A stretch of DNA of 64,000 nt from Desulfoluna butyratoxydans (GTDB taxonomy: Bacteria > Desulfobacterota > Desulfobacteria > Desulfobacterales > Desulfolunaceae). The stretch is taken from positions 868,001 to 932,000 of the forward strand of contig NZ_CAADHO010000002.1 in NCBI RefSeq assembly GCF_900699765.1, given 5' to 3'. Shown one piece after another: positions 8,213-16,167 of this stretch. The notes under the pieces are model-generated. The model was not told where the DNA came from, did no database searches, and was given only the letters and a program-made list of their open reading frames with translations. The first letter of the stretch is position 1; every line of letters starts with the position of its first letter. Position numbers and translations under genes: made by a program.

Positions 8213-9775
8213 ATGATGAAGCGAATAAAAGCGGATGTAACGGTCATCGGGGCCGGAGCGACCGGGTGCGGCGTAGCGCGCGACCTGGCGCTTCGGGGAT
8301 TGAAGGTGTTGCTTGTGGAGCGCGGGGACGTCAACTCCGGCGCGTCGGGGGGCAACCACGGCCTTCTCCACAGCGGGGCGAGGTATCTCTATTCGGATCG
8401 GCACTCCGCCGAAGAGTGCCGGGATGAGAACGCCCTGCTCCGCGAGATGGCCCCCCAGTGCATCGAGGCCACCGGCGGCTTGTTTGTGGGTGTGGAAGGG
8501 GATGACGAAAATTACATGGCGGACTTTGAGAGCCTTCTGAGCCAGAGCGATATGCCCCACAGGCAGCTCGACGTGGCCGAGGCGCGTGCCATGGAGCCGA
8601 ACCTCACCGGCGGCATTGTTGCGGCCTATGAGGTTGCCGACGCCACCGTGGACCCGTTTCGCCTTTCTCTGGACAACGTCTCCGACGCCCTGAGCCACGG
8701 GGCGGAACTCCTCTGCGGCACAGAGCTGGCAGGGGTGACCCGCAAGGGCTCCAAAGTGACCCATGCTCTTTTGAAACGCCGGGCAACGGGCGAGACCGTG
8801 GAGGTGGAAACCTCCTGCGTGGTCAACGCCGCCGGTGCCTGGGCAGGTCAGGTGGCGGCCATTGCCGGGGCCACGACCCAGGTGCGGTGCTCCAAGGGGA
8901 GCCTTCTGGTGACGGACCATCGCCTCACCACCCGGGTTGTGAACCGCCTGCGCCCGCCTTCGGACGCGGACATTGTGGTGCCCGGAGGCACCGTTTCCAT
9001 TGTGGGGACCACGTCCTCCCATGTGGATGACCCGGATGCGGCCTGGCCCACCACCGATGAAGTGGATCGCATGGTGGAGGAGGCCATTCCCCTGTTGCCG
9101 ATCCTTGAACGGACGCGGATGATCCGGGCCTACAGCGGGGTTCGTCCCCTGTTCGGCGCCGCCTCCGGCGGAGACGACCGCAGCGTCAGTCGAGGATTTG
9201 TCCTGATGGATCATGCGGAGGAGGGGGTGGAAAACCTGTTTACCATCACCGGCGGAAAACTCACCACCTACCGACTCATGGCGGAAAGGGCTGCGGACGC
9301 CGTCTGCCATTACCTCGGCACGGGGGGCCCTTGTCTGACCCGTACCCGCATCCTGCCGGCCAGTGGCGACGCCATGTGGACCGAGCCCGGTGCGGCCCCT
9401 AAAAAGTGGATGTCCGGTCACCAGGACGGTGACGGCATGATCTGCGAGTGTGAAATGGTCTCCGAGTCGGTCATCGGTTCCCTGGTGGCCTCCCTGGAGA
9501 GCCAGGGCCTTGCCCGGGGCCTTGTGGAAGTGGGCCTGCGAAGCCGCGTGGGCAAAGGGCCCTGCCAGGGGAGCTTCTGCGGGCTGAGGCTGGCTGCCTG
9601 GATGTACGGCCAGGGGCACGTGACAGGGGACGAGGGCCTCTCCGGTCTGGCCCGTTTTTATAAGGAGCGCTGGAAGGGGATGCGATCCGTCTCCTGGGGA
9701 GAGAACCTCGCCCGGGCGGAGCTTCATGAGGCCCTGCAGTGCGGACTCTTTGGAATGGAGGTGGGGCATGAGTAA
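8213..9775 (+). CDS. glpA: Anaerobic glycerol-3-phosphate dehydrogenase subunit A
   Basis: GlpA oxidises glycerol-3-phosphate to dihydroxyacetone phosphate and passes electrons to the quinone pool with GlpB and GlpC. The 520-residue protein starts with a FAD-binding Rossmann motif (VIGAGATGCG, 11-20). It continues with the SGASGGNHGLLHSGARY substrate/FAD region and the NAAGAWAG and GGKLTTYR motifs. It ends with a BFD-like [2Fe-2S] domain carrying CECEMVSESV and GPCQGSFCG. That C-terminal iron-sulfur domain separates GlpA from aerobic GlpD. The stop overlaps the start of glpB by eight bases. No glpC follows, which is unusual. The ATG at 8213 has only a weak upstream purine stretch, and a second ATG follows directly. 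Confidence 0.92.
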   Translation: MMKRIKADVTVIGAGATGCGVARDLALRGLKVLLVERGDVNSGASGGNHGLLHSGARYLYSDRHSAEECRDENALLREMAPQCIEATGGLFVGVEGDDENYMADFESLLSQSDMPHRQLDVAEARAMEPNLTGGIVAAYEVADATVDPFRLSLDNVSDALSHGAELLCGTELAGVTRKGSKVTHALLKRRATGETVEVETSCVVNAAGAWAGQVAAIAGATTQVRCSKGSLLVTDHRLTTRVVNRLRPPSDADIVVPGGTVSIVGTTSSHVDDPDAAWPTTDEVDRMVEEAIPLLPILERTRMIRAYSGVRPLFGAASGGDDRSVSRGFVLMDHAEEGVENLFTITGGKLTTYRLMAERAADAVCHYLGTGGPCLTRTRILPASGDAMWTEPGAAPKKWMSGHQDGDGMICECEMVSESVIGSLVASLESQGLARGLVEVGLRSRVGKGPCQGSFCGLRLAAWMYGQGHVTGDEGLSGLARFYKERWKGMRSVSWGENLARAELHEALQCGLFGMEVGHE

Positions 9776-11066
9776 TGCAGCGGATATGGGCCTTACGGCC
9801 AGAGACCCCTGGGACGGCCAGCGAGACGTCGTGGTGGTGGGAAACGGACTTGCCGGAAGCGCGGCAGCTCTCTTTGCGGCTCAAAAAGGGCTCAAGGTTG
9901 CCGTGGTGGGCACGGGCAGCCAGCTGCCCCTGTCCAGCGGCCTGTTTGACCTGGCGGGCATGGTGCCCGGAGACAAGGGTTACTCCGCAGCCCCCTGGCA
10001 GACCGTTCAGGACCTGGTGAGCCAGGGGCCCGGTCACCCCTACGGAAAGGTCGGAGCCGACGCCATTGCCCAGGCGTTCAAAGGGTTCCTTGCGATTCTG
10101 GAAGAGGAAGGGCTGGGGTATCGAATCTGTGATACCAACGCCCGGGTGGTGACCAGCGTGGGGTCTCTCAAGGCCAGCTACGCCCTGCCCGAGACCATGG
10201 TCGCAGGGGCAACGGCCCTTGAGCAGGGTCTCAAGACCCTCATTGTCGGAATCCGAAGGCTCAAAGGGTTTGAGGCGAGCCAGGTGGCTCAGTCGGCAGC
10301 CCCCATCTGGCCCGGTCTTTCATCGGTTGTGGTGGCCCCCGAAGGCCTGGGGCGTCCCGGGGACATTTATCCCGAAGCCCTGGCGCGGGAGCTGGACCTT
10401 CCCGAAGCATGCGATCGGCTCATTGAGGCCATCCGCCCCCACCTGGACGGGCACAAGGCCGTGGGCCTTCCCCCTGTCCTCGGCATGGAGAAGAGCCGCG
10501 AGACTCTGGCCTATATGGAAAAGGGCCTGGGCGTTCCCTGTTTTGAAATCCCGGGCATGCCCCCCACGGCCGCCGGCGTCCGGCTGCGAGAAGCCTTGGA
10601 CCGGGCCTTCTCAAGGTATGGTGTTGCGACCTTCGTGGGCGGGCGGGTCACAAAGGCTTCCAAAGGGGAGGGCGGGTTCACCGTGACCGCTTCCCTGAGG
10701 GGCGAGGAGCGGACCGTTTCGGCCCGTAAGATGATCCTGGCCACCGGCCGCTTCATGGGCGGCGGATTGGCCGGAGATCGGCTCCGGATCACCGAGCCCC
10801 TTCTGGATCTGTACGTCTCCCAGCCCCAGAGCCGTGACGCCTGGCACCGATGCGATCTCTTCCACCCCGAAGGCCACGCCGTGAACCGGGCCGGGATCAT
10901 CGCCGATACGGCCATGCGCCCCCTGGACAGCGAAGGCAACGTGGTGGATCCGAGCCTGTTCGTGGCCGGCAGCATTCTGGCCCATCAGGACTGGAAGCGG
11001 GAGAAGAGCGGGGCAGGGATCTCCATTGCCACCGCCTTCAGGGCCGCGGCCTCCTGCAGCGTGTAA
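9768..11066 (+). CDS. glpB: Anaerobic glycerol-3-phosphate dehydrogenase subunit B
   Basis: This 432-residue flavoprotein subunit shows an N-terminal dinucleotide-binding motif (VVVGNGLAGSAAALFA) and the GlpB blocks SSGLFDLAG, LPPVLGM and IPGMPPTAAG. The C-terminal block RRSH..-type hinge is replaced by HRCDLFHPEGHAVNRAG, and the gene ends with VAGSILAHQDW, a typical GlpB ending. GlpB links GlpA to the membrane partner GlpC. The start at 9768 is supported by GGAGGTGG and by the 8-base ATGAGTAA overlap with the glpA stop, which implies translational coupling. In-frame codons further upstream would lie deep inside glpA. Confidence 0.9.
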   Translation: MSNAADMGLTARDPWDGQRDVVVVGNGLAGSAAALFAAQKGLKVAVVGTGSQLPLSSGLFDLAGMVPGDKGYSAAPWQTVQDLVSQGPGHPYGKVGADAIAQAFKGFLAILEEEGLGYRICDTNARVVTSVGSLKASYALPETMVAGATALEQGLKTLIVGIRRLKGFEASQVAQSAAPIWPGLSSVVVAPEGLGRPGDIYPEALARELDLPEACDRLIEAIRPHLDGHKAVGLPPVLGMEKSRETLAYMEKGLGVPCFEIPGMPPTAAGVRLREALDRAFSRYGVATFVGGRVTKASKGEGGFTVTASLRGEERTVSARKMILATGRFMGGGLAGDRLRITEPLLDLYVSQPQSRDAWHRCDLFHPEGHAVNRAGIIADTAMRPLDSEGNVVDPSLFVAGSILAHQDWKREKSGAGISIATAFRAAASCSV

Positions 11067-11103
11067 GTCTTCTGCGGACTGACAAGCGTGTGTTGAACAA
11101 AAA

Positions 11104-11133
11104 AAGCCCCCTTGCGTTGCAAGGGGGCTTTTT
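11104..11133. terminator. Bidirectional intrinsic terminator after glpAB and ssb
   Basis: Arms AAGCCCCCTTG (11104-11114) and CAAGGGGGCTT (11120-11130) pair perfectly around loop CGTTG. An A-run precedes and a T-run follows. It serves glpB from the left and the convergent ssb from the right. Confidence 0.92.
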
Positions 11134-11162
11134 GCGTTGGGTCCCGGGCGTTTTAACAGGTC

Positions 11163-11777
11163 CTAGAAGGGGATGTCGTCGTCGGGCGGGTTGGTGAAAC
11201 CGGGGTCACCGCCGCCGAAGCTTCCGCCCTGGTCAAAGCCGTTGCCCTGGGGCTGGGCTGCAGGCTGCTGGGGGGGCTGTTGTGCGGGCTGCTGGGGCGC
11301 GCTGTTGTAGCTGCCCGGGTAGCCTCCAGCGCTGCCGTAGCCACCACCCTGGTTTTGATTCTGGTTCTGATTGTATCCGCCGCCCTGATAGCCGCCGTTC
11401 TGGCCTCCGCCGAAGCCGCCACCCTGCTGGCCGCCGCCGTCTGCGTTGCGGCCGCCCAGGAAGGTGACCTGGTTGGCGATGATGTCGGTGGAGTATCGGG
11501 TAATGCCGTCCTTTTCATAGGAGCTGGTCTGGAGGCGTCCCTCGACGTAGACCTGCCGTCCCTTGGCGAGGAACCGGCCGCAGTTTTCTGCTGTTTTCCC
11601 GAACACGGTGATGCGGTGCCACTCTGTTCTTTCGGTGCGCTCTCCACTGTTGCGGTCCACGCGGACGTCGGTGGTGGCGATACTGAATTTGCAAATGGCA
11701 AGACCGCTGGGGGTGTAGCTCACCTCCGGGTCCCTGCCCAGGTTTCCGATAATCATCACCTTGTTTAAACTGGCCAT
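11163..11777 (-). CDS. ssb: Single-stranded DNA-binding protein
   Basis: This 204-residue protein has an N-terminal OB fold ([21 protein letters not shown], then [16 protein letters not shown] and [11 protein letters not shown], about 1-110). A Gly/Gln/Asn-rich disordered linker follows (about 115-190), then the conserved acidic tip DDDIPF. That tip recruits replication and repair partners. SSB coats single-stranded DNA during replication, recombination and repair. The start at 11777 follows AAGGAGGC. The linker is longer and richer in glycine than in many SSBs but otherwise ordinary. Confidence 0.96.
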   Translation of the reverse strand: MASLNKVMIIGNLGRDPEVSYTPSGLAICKFSIATTDVRVDRNSGERTERTEWHRITVFGKTAENCGRFLAKGRQVYVEGRLQTSSYEKDGITRYSTDIIANQVTFLGGRNADGGGQQGGGFGGGQNGGYQGGGYNQNQNQNQGGGYGSAGGYPGSYNSAPQQPAQQPPQQPAAQPQGNGFDQGGSFGGGDPGFTNPPDDDIPF

Positions 11778-12218
11778 GGATGCCTCCTTGGAAGGTCAAA
11801 TCGAATGGGCCGGAGCCCTTTATTTACAGATCAATTGAGTAATGACAGCTTCGCAAAAAGTCGAACAAGCCATTATGAATGGATTAGATACAAGATATGG
11901 AAAGGGTTGTCAATCTGCTCGCCTTCCCATGCCGGGGCGGATTTCCGGGCCACAGGCGGGGTTAACCGGGGCGGGCGGGCTTCTTCGGGGAGCGTAAATC
12001 CTGTTGACGGTTGCCAAGTGCCTTCACTAAGATGATGAAATCCCATAGCCGAACCGGAGAGAAGCTCCCATGGCGGCTTTAAAAAAAACTGCAGGGATGG
12101 TGGGACCCCGAAAAGGGGATGCGCGCCTATGCTGTGACGGTTTTTTCAAAACGGGGTATGGCCTGAAGGGCGCGGGCAACGGGCGCTGAATGACCACTCT
12201 TGAGATGGCAGGTGTTGG
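11778..12218. other. Intergenic region between divergent ssb and Na/Pi cotransporter
   Basis: This 441-base region should contain both divergent promoters. It is AT-rich near 11815-11920 and GC-rich afterwards. No convincing coding frame, RNA gene or strong hairpin was seen. Confidence 0.45.
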
Positions 12219-13985
12219 ATGAGGTCGAAACGGAACGTATGGGCCTGGCTCGTGGGGGCAGGCACTCTTTTTTTTGCGGCGGATGCCTGGGCCGACGGTC
12301 TTTCGGAGATTCACTGGGGATTTCAGATCATGGGGCTGATGGGGGGGCTGGCTTTTTTCCTCTTCGGCATGGAACTCATGAGCGACGGCATGCAGCGGGC
12401 GGCCGGGGACAGGCTTCGAACCATCCTGGCCAACCTGACCAAGAACAAGTACCGGGGGATGCTCCTGGGTATCGTGGTCACCATGCTGGTGCAGTCGGGC
12501 AGCGCCACCTCGGTGATGCTGGTGGGTTTTGTCCAGGCCGGTCTCATGCAGTTTATCCAGACCATCGGGGTGCTCATCGGGTCGGGCATCGGCATGACCA
12601 TCACGGCCCAGCTCATCGCCTTCAAGGTGACCGATTACGCCCTTTTGATGATCGTGGCGGGTTTTCTCATCCGGCTCCTTGCCAAGAGGGACTCGGTGAA
12701 ATCCTTTGGCGACGTGCTCCTGGGGTTCGGGGTCCTGTTTTACGGTCTCAAGCTCATGGGGGACTCCATGCGGCCCCTGCGAAGCAGCCAGGAGGTGATT
12801 ACCCTGCTTTCGGGCCTTGAGAACCGGTTCCTGGGCCTTCTCATCGGGGTTGTGCTCACCACCTTGATCCAGAGCTCCACCGCCTTTATCGGTATCCTCA
12901 TCGTGCTGGGCCTTGAGGGGCTCATCTCCCTGGAGGCGTCGATTCCCATGGTCCTGGGGGCCAACATCGGCACCTGTGTCACCGCGGGGTTTGCCAGCAT
13001 CGGCGCCAACCGGGATGCCAAGCGGGTGGCCCTTGCCAACGTGATGATCCGGGTCATCGGGGTCATGCTGTTCATCGGGTTCATCCCCGAGTTTACCTGG
13101 TGCATTGCCTGGCTGGGGGCTGAGTTCAACTCCGACATTGCCCGTGAGATTGCCAACGCCCACTCCGTGTTTAACATCGCCATCGGCATCATCGTGCTTC
13201 CCTTCAGCGACGCCTTTGCAAGGCTCATCGTGCGGATGCTGCCGGAGACCTCCTGCCCCATCCCCAGGTATACCACCACCTTCCTGGATGAGAGCAAGAT
13301 CTTCTCTCCGGCCCTGGCCGTTGACCTGGCCCGTTCCGAGATCTCACGCATGGCAGCGGCCCTGGAGTACCTGCTCAAGGCCGTGGCCATCCCCTTTGTG
13401 ACCCAGAGCCCCAAGCGGGACAAGGTCTACCCGGAGCTGACCCTCATGGAGGGCATCGACATGCGCGAAGAGGAGATCGATTTTCTGGAGGAGAAGATCA
13501 CCGACTACCTGCTCAAGGTGGCCCGCAGCGGGGCCTCGGACGCCCAGTTGCGCGTGGTCTACGCCATGGTCTCCATTGTCCGGGACATGGAGAGCATCGG
13601 GGATATCATTCACCGCAACGTGCTGCCCCTGATCCGGAAAAAGCATGCCCTGGCCCACGACTTCTCCGAAGAGGGCAGGGAAGAGCTCACCATCTATCAC
13701 CAAAAGGTGTGCAAGCAGATCCGGCTCCTGAAAGAGGCCTTTGCCGAGCAGGACCTGGAGAAGGCCAACCGCATCATGGTCAAGGAACGAAAGTACCTGG
13801 ACCTGGAGCTTCAGTACCGGGTCCACCACCTCGACCGGCTGGTGGGCAAGCAGGAGGCCTCCGTGGAGACCCACGAGGTCCATACCGAGTTGATGAACCT
13901 CATGGTTCAGATCATTGTCTACTCATCCAACATCGCCAAGACCTTCCTGGAGACCGAAACCCGGGAGAAGGCGCTGCTGATTTAA
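12219..13985 (+). CDS. Na+/phosphate cotransporter with PhoU-like domain (NptA/YjbB family)
   Basis: This 588-residue membrane protein has two inverted Na_Pi_cotrans repeats. The QSGSATSVMLVGF and QSSTAFIGILIVLG signatures mark them, with many hydrophobic helices across about residues 30-330. A cytoplasmic helical PhoU-like domain follows (about 380-570), rich in E, K and R. The family exports or imports phosphate with sodium, and the PhoU part probably senses or gates. The N-terminus looks like a cleavable or anchoring hydrophobic segment (VWAWLVGAGTLFFAADAWA). The ATG at 12219 has a modest GGTGTTGG upstream. No pho operon surrounds it. Confidence 0.88.
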   Translation: MRSKRNVWAWLVGAGTLFFAADAWADGLSEIHWGFQIMGLMGGLAFFLFGMELMSDGMQRAAGDRLRTILANLTKNKYRGMLLGIVVTMLVQSGSATSVMLVGFVQAGLMQFIQTIGVLIGSGIGMTITAQLIAFKVTDYALLMIVAGFLIRLLAKRDSVKSFGDVLLGFGVLFYGLKLMGDSMRPLRSSQEVITLLSGLENRFLGLLIGVVLTTLIQSSTAFIGILIVLGLEGLISLEASIPMVLGANIGTCVTAGFASIGANRDAKRVALANVMIRVIGVMLFIGFIPEFTWCIAWLGAEFNSDIAREIANAHSVFNIAIGIIVLPFSDAFARLIVRMLPETSCPIPRYTTTFLDESKIFSPALAVDLARSEISRMAAALEYLLKAVAIPFVTQSPKRDKVYPELTLMEGIDMREEEIDFLEEKITDYLLKVARSGASDAQLRVVYAMVSIVRDMESIGDIIHRNVLPLIRKKHALAHDFSEEGREELTIYHQKVCKQIRLLKEAFAEQDLEKANRIMVKERKYLDLELQYRVHHLDRLVGKQEASVETHEVHTELMNLMVQIIVYSSNIAKTFLETETREKALLI

Positions 13986-13992
13986 TCAATAA

Positions 13993-14047
13993 GCCTCCGG
14001 CGGCCCTGCCGGGGGCCAAGCTTTTGAAAAGCTTGACAAACAGGTTT
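13993..14047 (-). repeat. Dispersed palindromic repeat (CCGGCAGGGCCGCCGGAGGC family), inverted copy
   Basis: Read on the minus strand this runs from ACCTGTTTGTCAAG through an AAGCTTTTCAAAAGCTT palindrome to a GGCCCCCGGCAGGGCC hairpin and then GCCGCCGGAGGC. It matches copies at 2870-2940 and 58271-58326. Confidence 0.8.
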
Positions 14048-14168
14048 TTAAATTGCCCGGCCTCCTTGGAGGTAGTCCGGTTAACGCTGATAATCAACGA
14101 GTTGCGCCAACGAATCTTAGCCCTTCAAGGCTTGTCGTATCGCTCGTACAAACCACCAGCATATGTTT

Positions 14169-14272
14169 CGGGCGAAGCCCGAGCCGAAGGCCCTTGCGCT
14201 TTGGCCCGAGGAACGAGGGACAAAGCGCAAGGGCAATCTGCTTTCGAGGTGGCTCACCTCGCCGCCGGAGGC
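14169..14272 (+). repeat. Three-hairpin 104-base repeat, copy 1
   Basis: Three consecutive hairpins are visible. The first is CGGGC-GAA-GCCCG (14169-14181). The second has perfect 14-base arms GCCCTTGCGCTTTG and CAAAGCGCAAGGGC (14190-14203, 14221-14234). The third is GAGGTG-GCT-CACCTC (14246-14260), followed by GCCGCCGGAGGC. A second copy of the same length lies at 21113-21216 with only about three differences. Confidence 0.9.
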
Positions 14273-14364
14273 TTGTTTTTTATTTATGTTTTTTATTTTT
14301 GGAGGACCGGAGACTGGAAACACCTCAGGAGACGAAAAAAGGCGACACCGCCTTTGAAAAGAGG

Positions 14365-15486
14365 GTGCGCCGTCGTGTGGCGGGCCGAGAGCACACCTTT
14401 TATGTAAGTGCCGCACCGGGCCTCGGCGGGCTGCTGGCCCAGGAGGCCGAGGAGTGCCTGGGCCTTTCCGTGGCGCGGGTCACCGGCGGGGTGGAGTTTA
14501 CCGCACGCCTGGAGGCCATGTGGCAGGCGGCTCTCTCCTTGCGCCTTGCCAACCGCATCCTGGTGCGCCTGGCAAGCTTCAAGGCCGAGAACTTTGAGAA
14601 GCTGGAGCGGCGTGTCGCTGAAATTCCCTGGGATCTCTGGCTCCCTGCCCATGCCGTCCCCGAGGTGGTGGTGACTTCCCACCACTGTCGTCTCTACCAC
14701 ACCGACGCCGTGGCCCAGCGGGTGGCAGGTGTGGTGGAAAAGGCCCTGCCCGGCGGGGAGGGGCAGGTGCCCCAGAAGATTTATCTGAGGGGGGAGGACG
14801 ATCGCTTTACCCTCTCTTTGGATGCCGTGGGCGAGCCTTTGTACAAGCGCGGGGTCAAGACCCACGGCGGCCGGGCGCCCATCCGGGAGACACTGGCGTC
14901 GGCCATCCTCACCCTGGCCGGGTACACCGGGGAGGCGCCCCTGGCAGATCCCATGTGCGGTGCCGGGACCTTCAGCCTGGAGGCGGCCATGCGGGCAACC
15001 CGCACGCCCCCGGGCATGTATCGCCACTTTGCCTTTGAAACCTGGCCTTCCTTTCGGGAGAAAAGCTTTGCCCACATGAAGCGGGAGGCCCAAAAAGCAC
15101 AGCACGAGGTGTCGGCCCCCGTGATCTTTGCCTCGGATCTGGACCAGGGGGCTGTGGAGCGCCTCGGTGCCACCCTGGAGGCGCTGCCCTTCGGCAAGGC
15201 CGTGGGGGTTGGGGCCGGGGATTTTTTCGCTCTGGATCCGGCCTCCTTTGCTTCTGAGCCCGGTGTGGTGGTGTTCAATCCGCCGTACGGCAAGCGGATC
15301 AAAGGGGGCAACGATGCCTTTGTGGTGCGCCTGCTGGAGCATCTCGCCACCCACTGGCGCGGATGGACCGCTGCCCTGGCCGTGCCAAAACAGCAGGTTC
15401 CCCGGCCCCTGCCCAAGGGGTTTCACGGGCATCCCATGTCCCATGGGGGGCTGGATCTCACCGTCCTCATCGGCCGTCTTTCCTGA
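14365..15486 (+). CDS. THUMP-domain RlmL/Trm14-like RNA N2-guanine methyltransferase
   Basis: The protein (about 373 residues from this start) has an N-terminal ferredoxin-like/THUMP region (FYVSAAPGLGGLLAQEAEE onwards, to about 150). A UPF0020 Rossmann methyltransferase domain follows, with DPMCGAGTFSLEAA as motif I and NPPYGKR as the catalytic N-P-P-Y motif. Relatives include the N-terminal half of RlmL (23S rRNA m2G2445) and archaeal Trm14. The exact target is not determinable here. The start is uncertain. No ATG fits, and possible starts are GTG at 14365 or 14377, TTG at 14299, or a CTG at 14314 with GGAGG eight bases upstream. The three-hairpin repeat ends only about 90 bases upstream. 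Confidence 0.8.
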   Translation: MRRRVAGREHTFYVSAAPGLGGLLAQEAEECLGLSVARVTGGVEFTARLEAMWQAALSLRLANRILVRLASFKAENFEKLERRVAEIPWDLWLPAHAVPEVVVTSHHCRLYHTDAVAQRVAGVVEKALPGGEGQVPQKIYLRGEDDRFTLSLDAVGEPLYKRGVKTHGGRAPIRETLASAILTLAGYTGEAPLADPMCGAGTFSLEAAMRATRTPPGMYRHFAFETWPSFREKSFAHMKREAQKAQHEVSAPVIFASDLDQGAVERLGATLEALPFGKAVGVGAGDFFALDPASFASEPGVVVFNPPYGKRIKGGNDAFVVRLLEHLATHWRGWTAALAVPKQQVPRPLPKGFHGHPMSHGGLDLTVLIGRLS

Positions 15487-16167
15487 CGTCTTTTCTTCCG
15501 CTTTGCATCTGTCCGGGCGCATGACCGTGCGCCTGGAGCCCTCCTGTCCGATTCATCCCCCGACACATCCGAACTGCTCTGTTTTTTGTGCGATTGCGCC
15601 TTTTTTCTGATGCGGATCAAGGCCAAAAGGACCCTACGCGCGGTGAACGCCGTTTCGGGTCTGGGACCTGATTTTCGGTTTGAGTGTCCGCTTTGCCGGA
15701 TGGGGAGACGCGCGGGGGGATGTCCGCGTCGGGGATTGATAAAAAATCAATGGGATTATTGACCGGACCTATTCATCGGTCAGGCGTTTGATTTTGCGTT
15801 CCCCCGGTACTCCTGCAAGAAAAAGATGAAGGGAATCATTTCGTTAGCGGCTTTACAATTGACAAAACTTTCATCGTCATATATCTGCATTCTAATTGCT
15901 CGAAAAGAACTTTTTATTTGGTTTGGGAAGGCCAATACGTGCTTTTCGGCAAGTAATCGCAAGTGGAACAGACGCCTGCTGGAGCACAAGGGACGAAACC
16001 ACGCTCCAGGTGATGGCGTTTGTTGTTTTATGATCAATCGGCAGGGTTTGTGCAAGACCCTCTGCGGTTTGGACACCGGATATAAAAGGACAGGGAAGTT
16101 CCTTTTAAGAATAGGAAGAAAGAGGTTTATGTATTTAATTTTCTGATTTTCAGGGGGAAGTATCGTT
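15487..16167. other. 681-base gene-free region upstream of sulP
   Basis: The base composition drops to clearly AT-rich from about 15730 to 16160. An open frame at 15826-16146 lacks a ribosome-binding site and a recognisable protein pattern and was not accepted. The region probably contains the sulP promoter and a long leader. No hairpin terminator or riboswitch-like fold was recognised. Confidence 0.4.

Noticed and set aside
8180..9769. A 529-codon open frame antisense to glpA
   Set aside because: The plus-strand frame shows the full GlpA motif series, while the antisense product has no recognisable domain and biased composition.
15826..16146. A 106-codon open frame upstream of sulP
   Set aside because: There is no ribosome-binding site, no recognisable protein pattern, and the AT-rich composition suits a promoter region.
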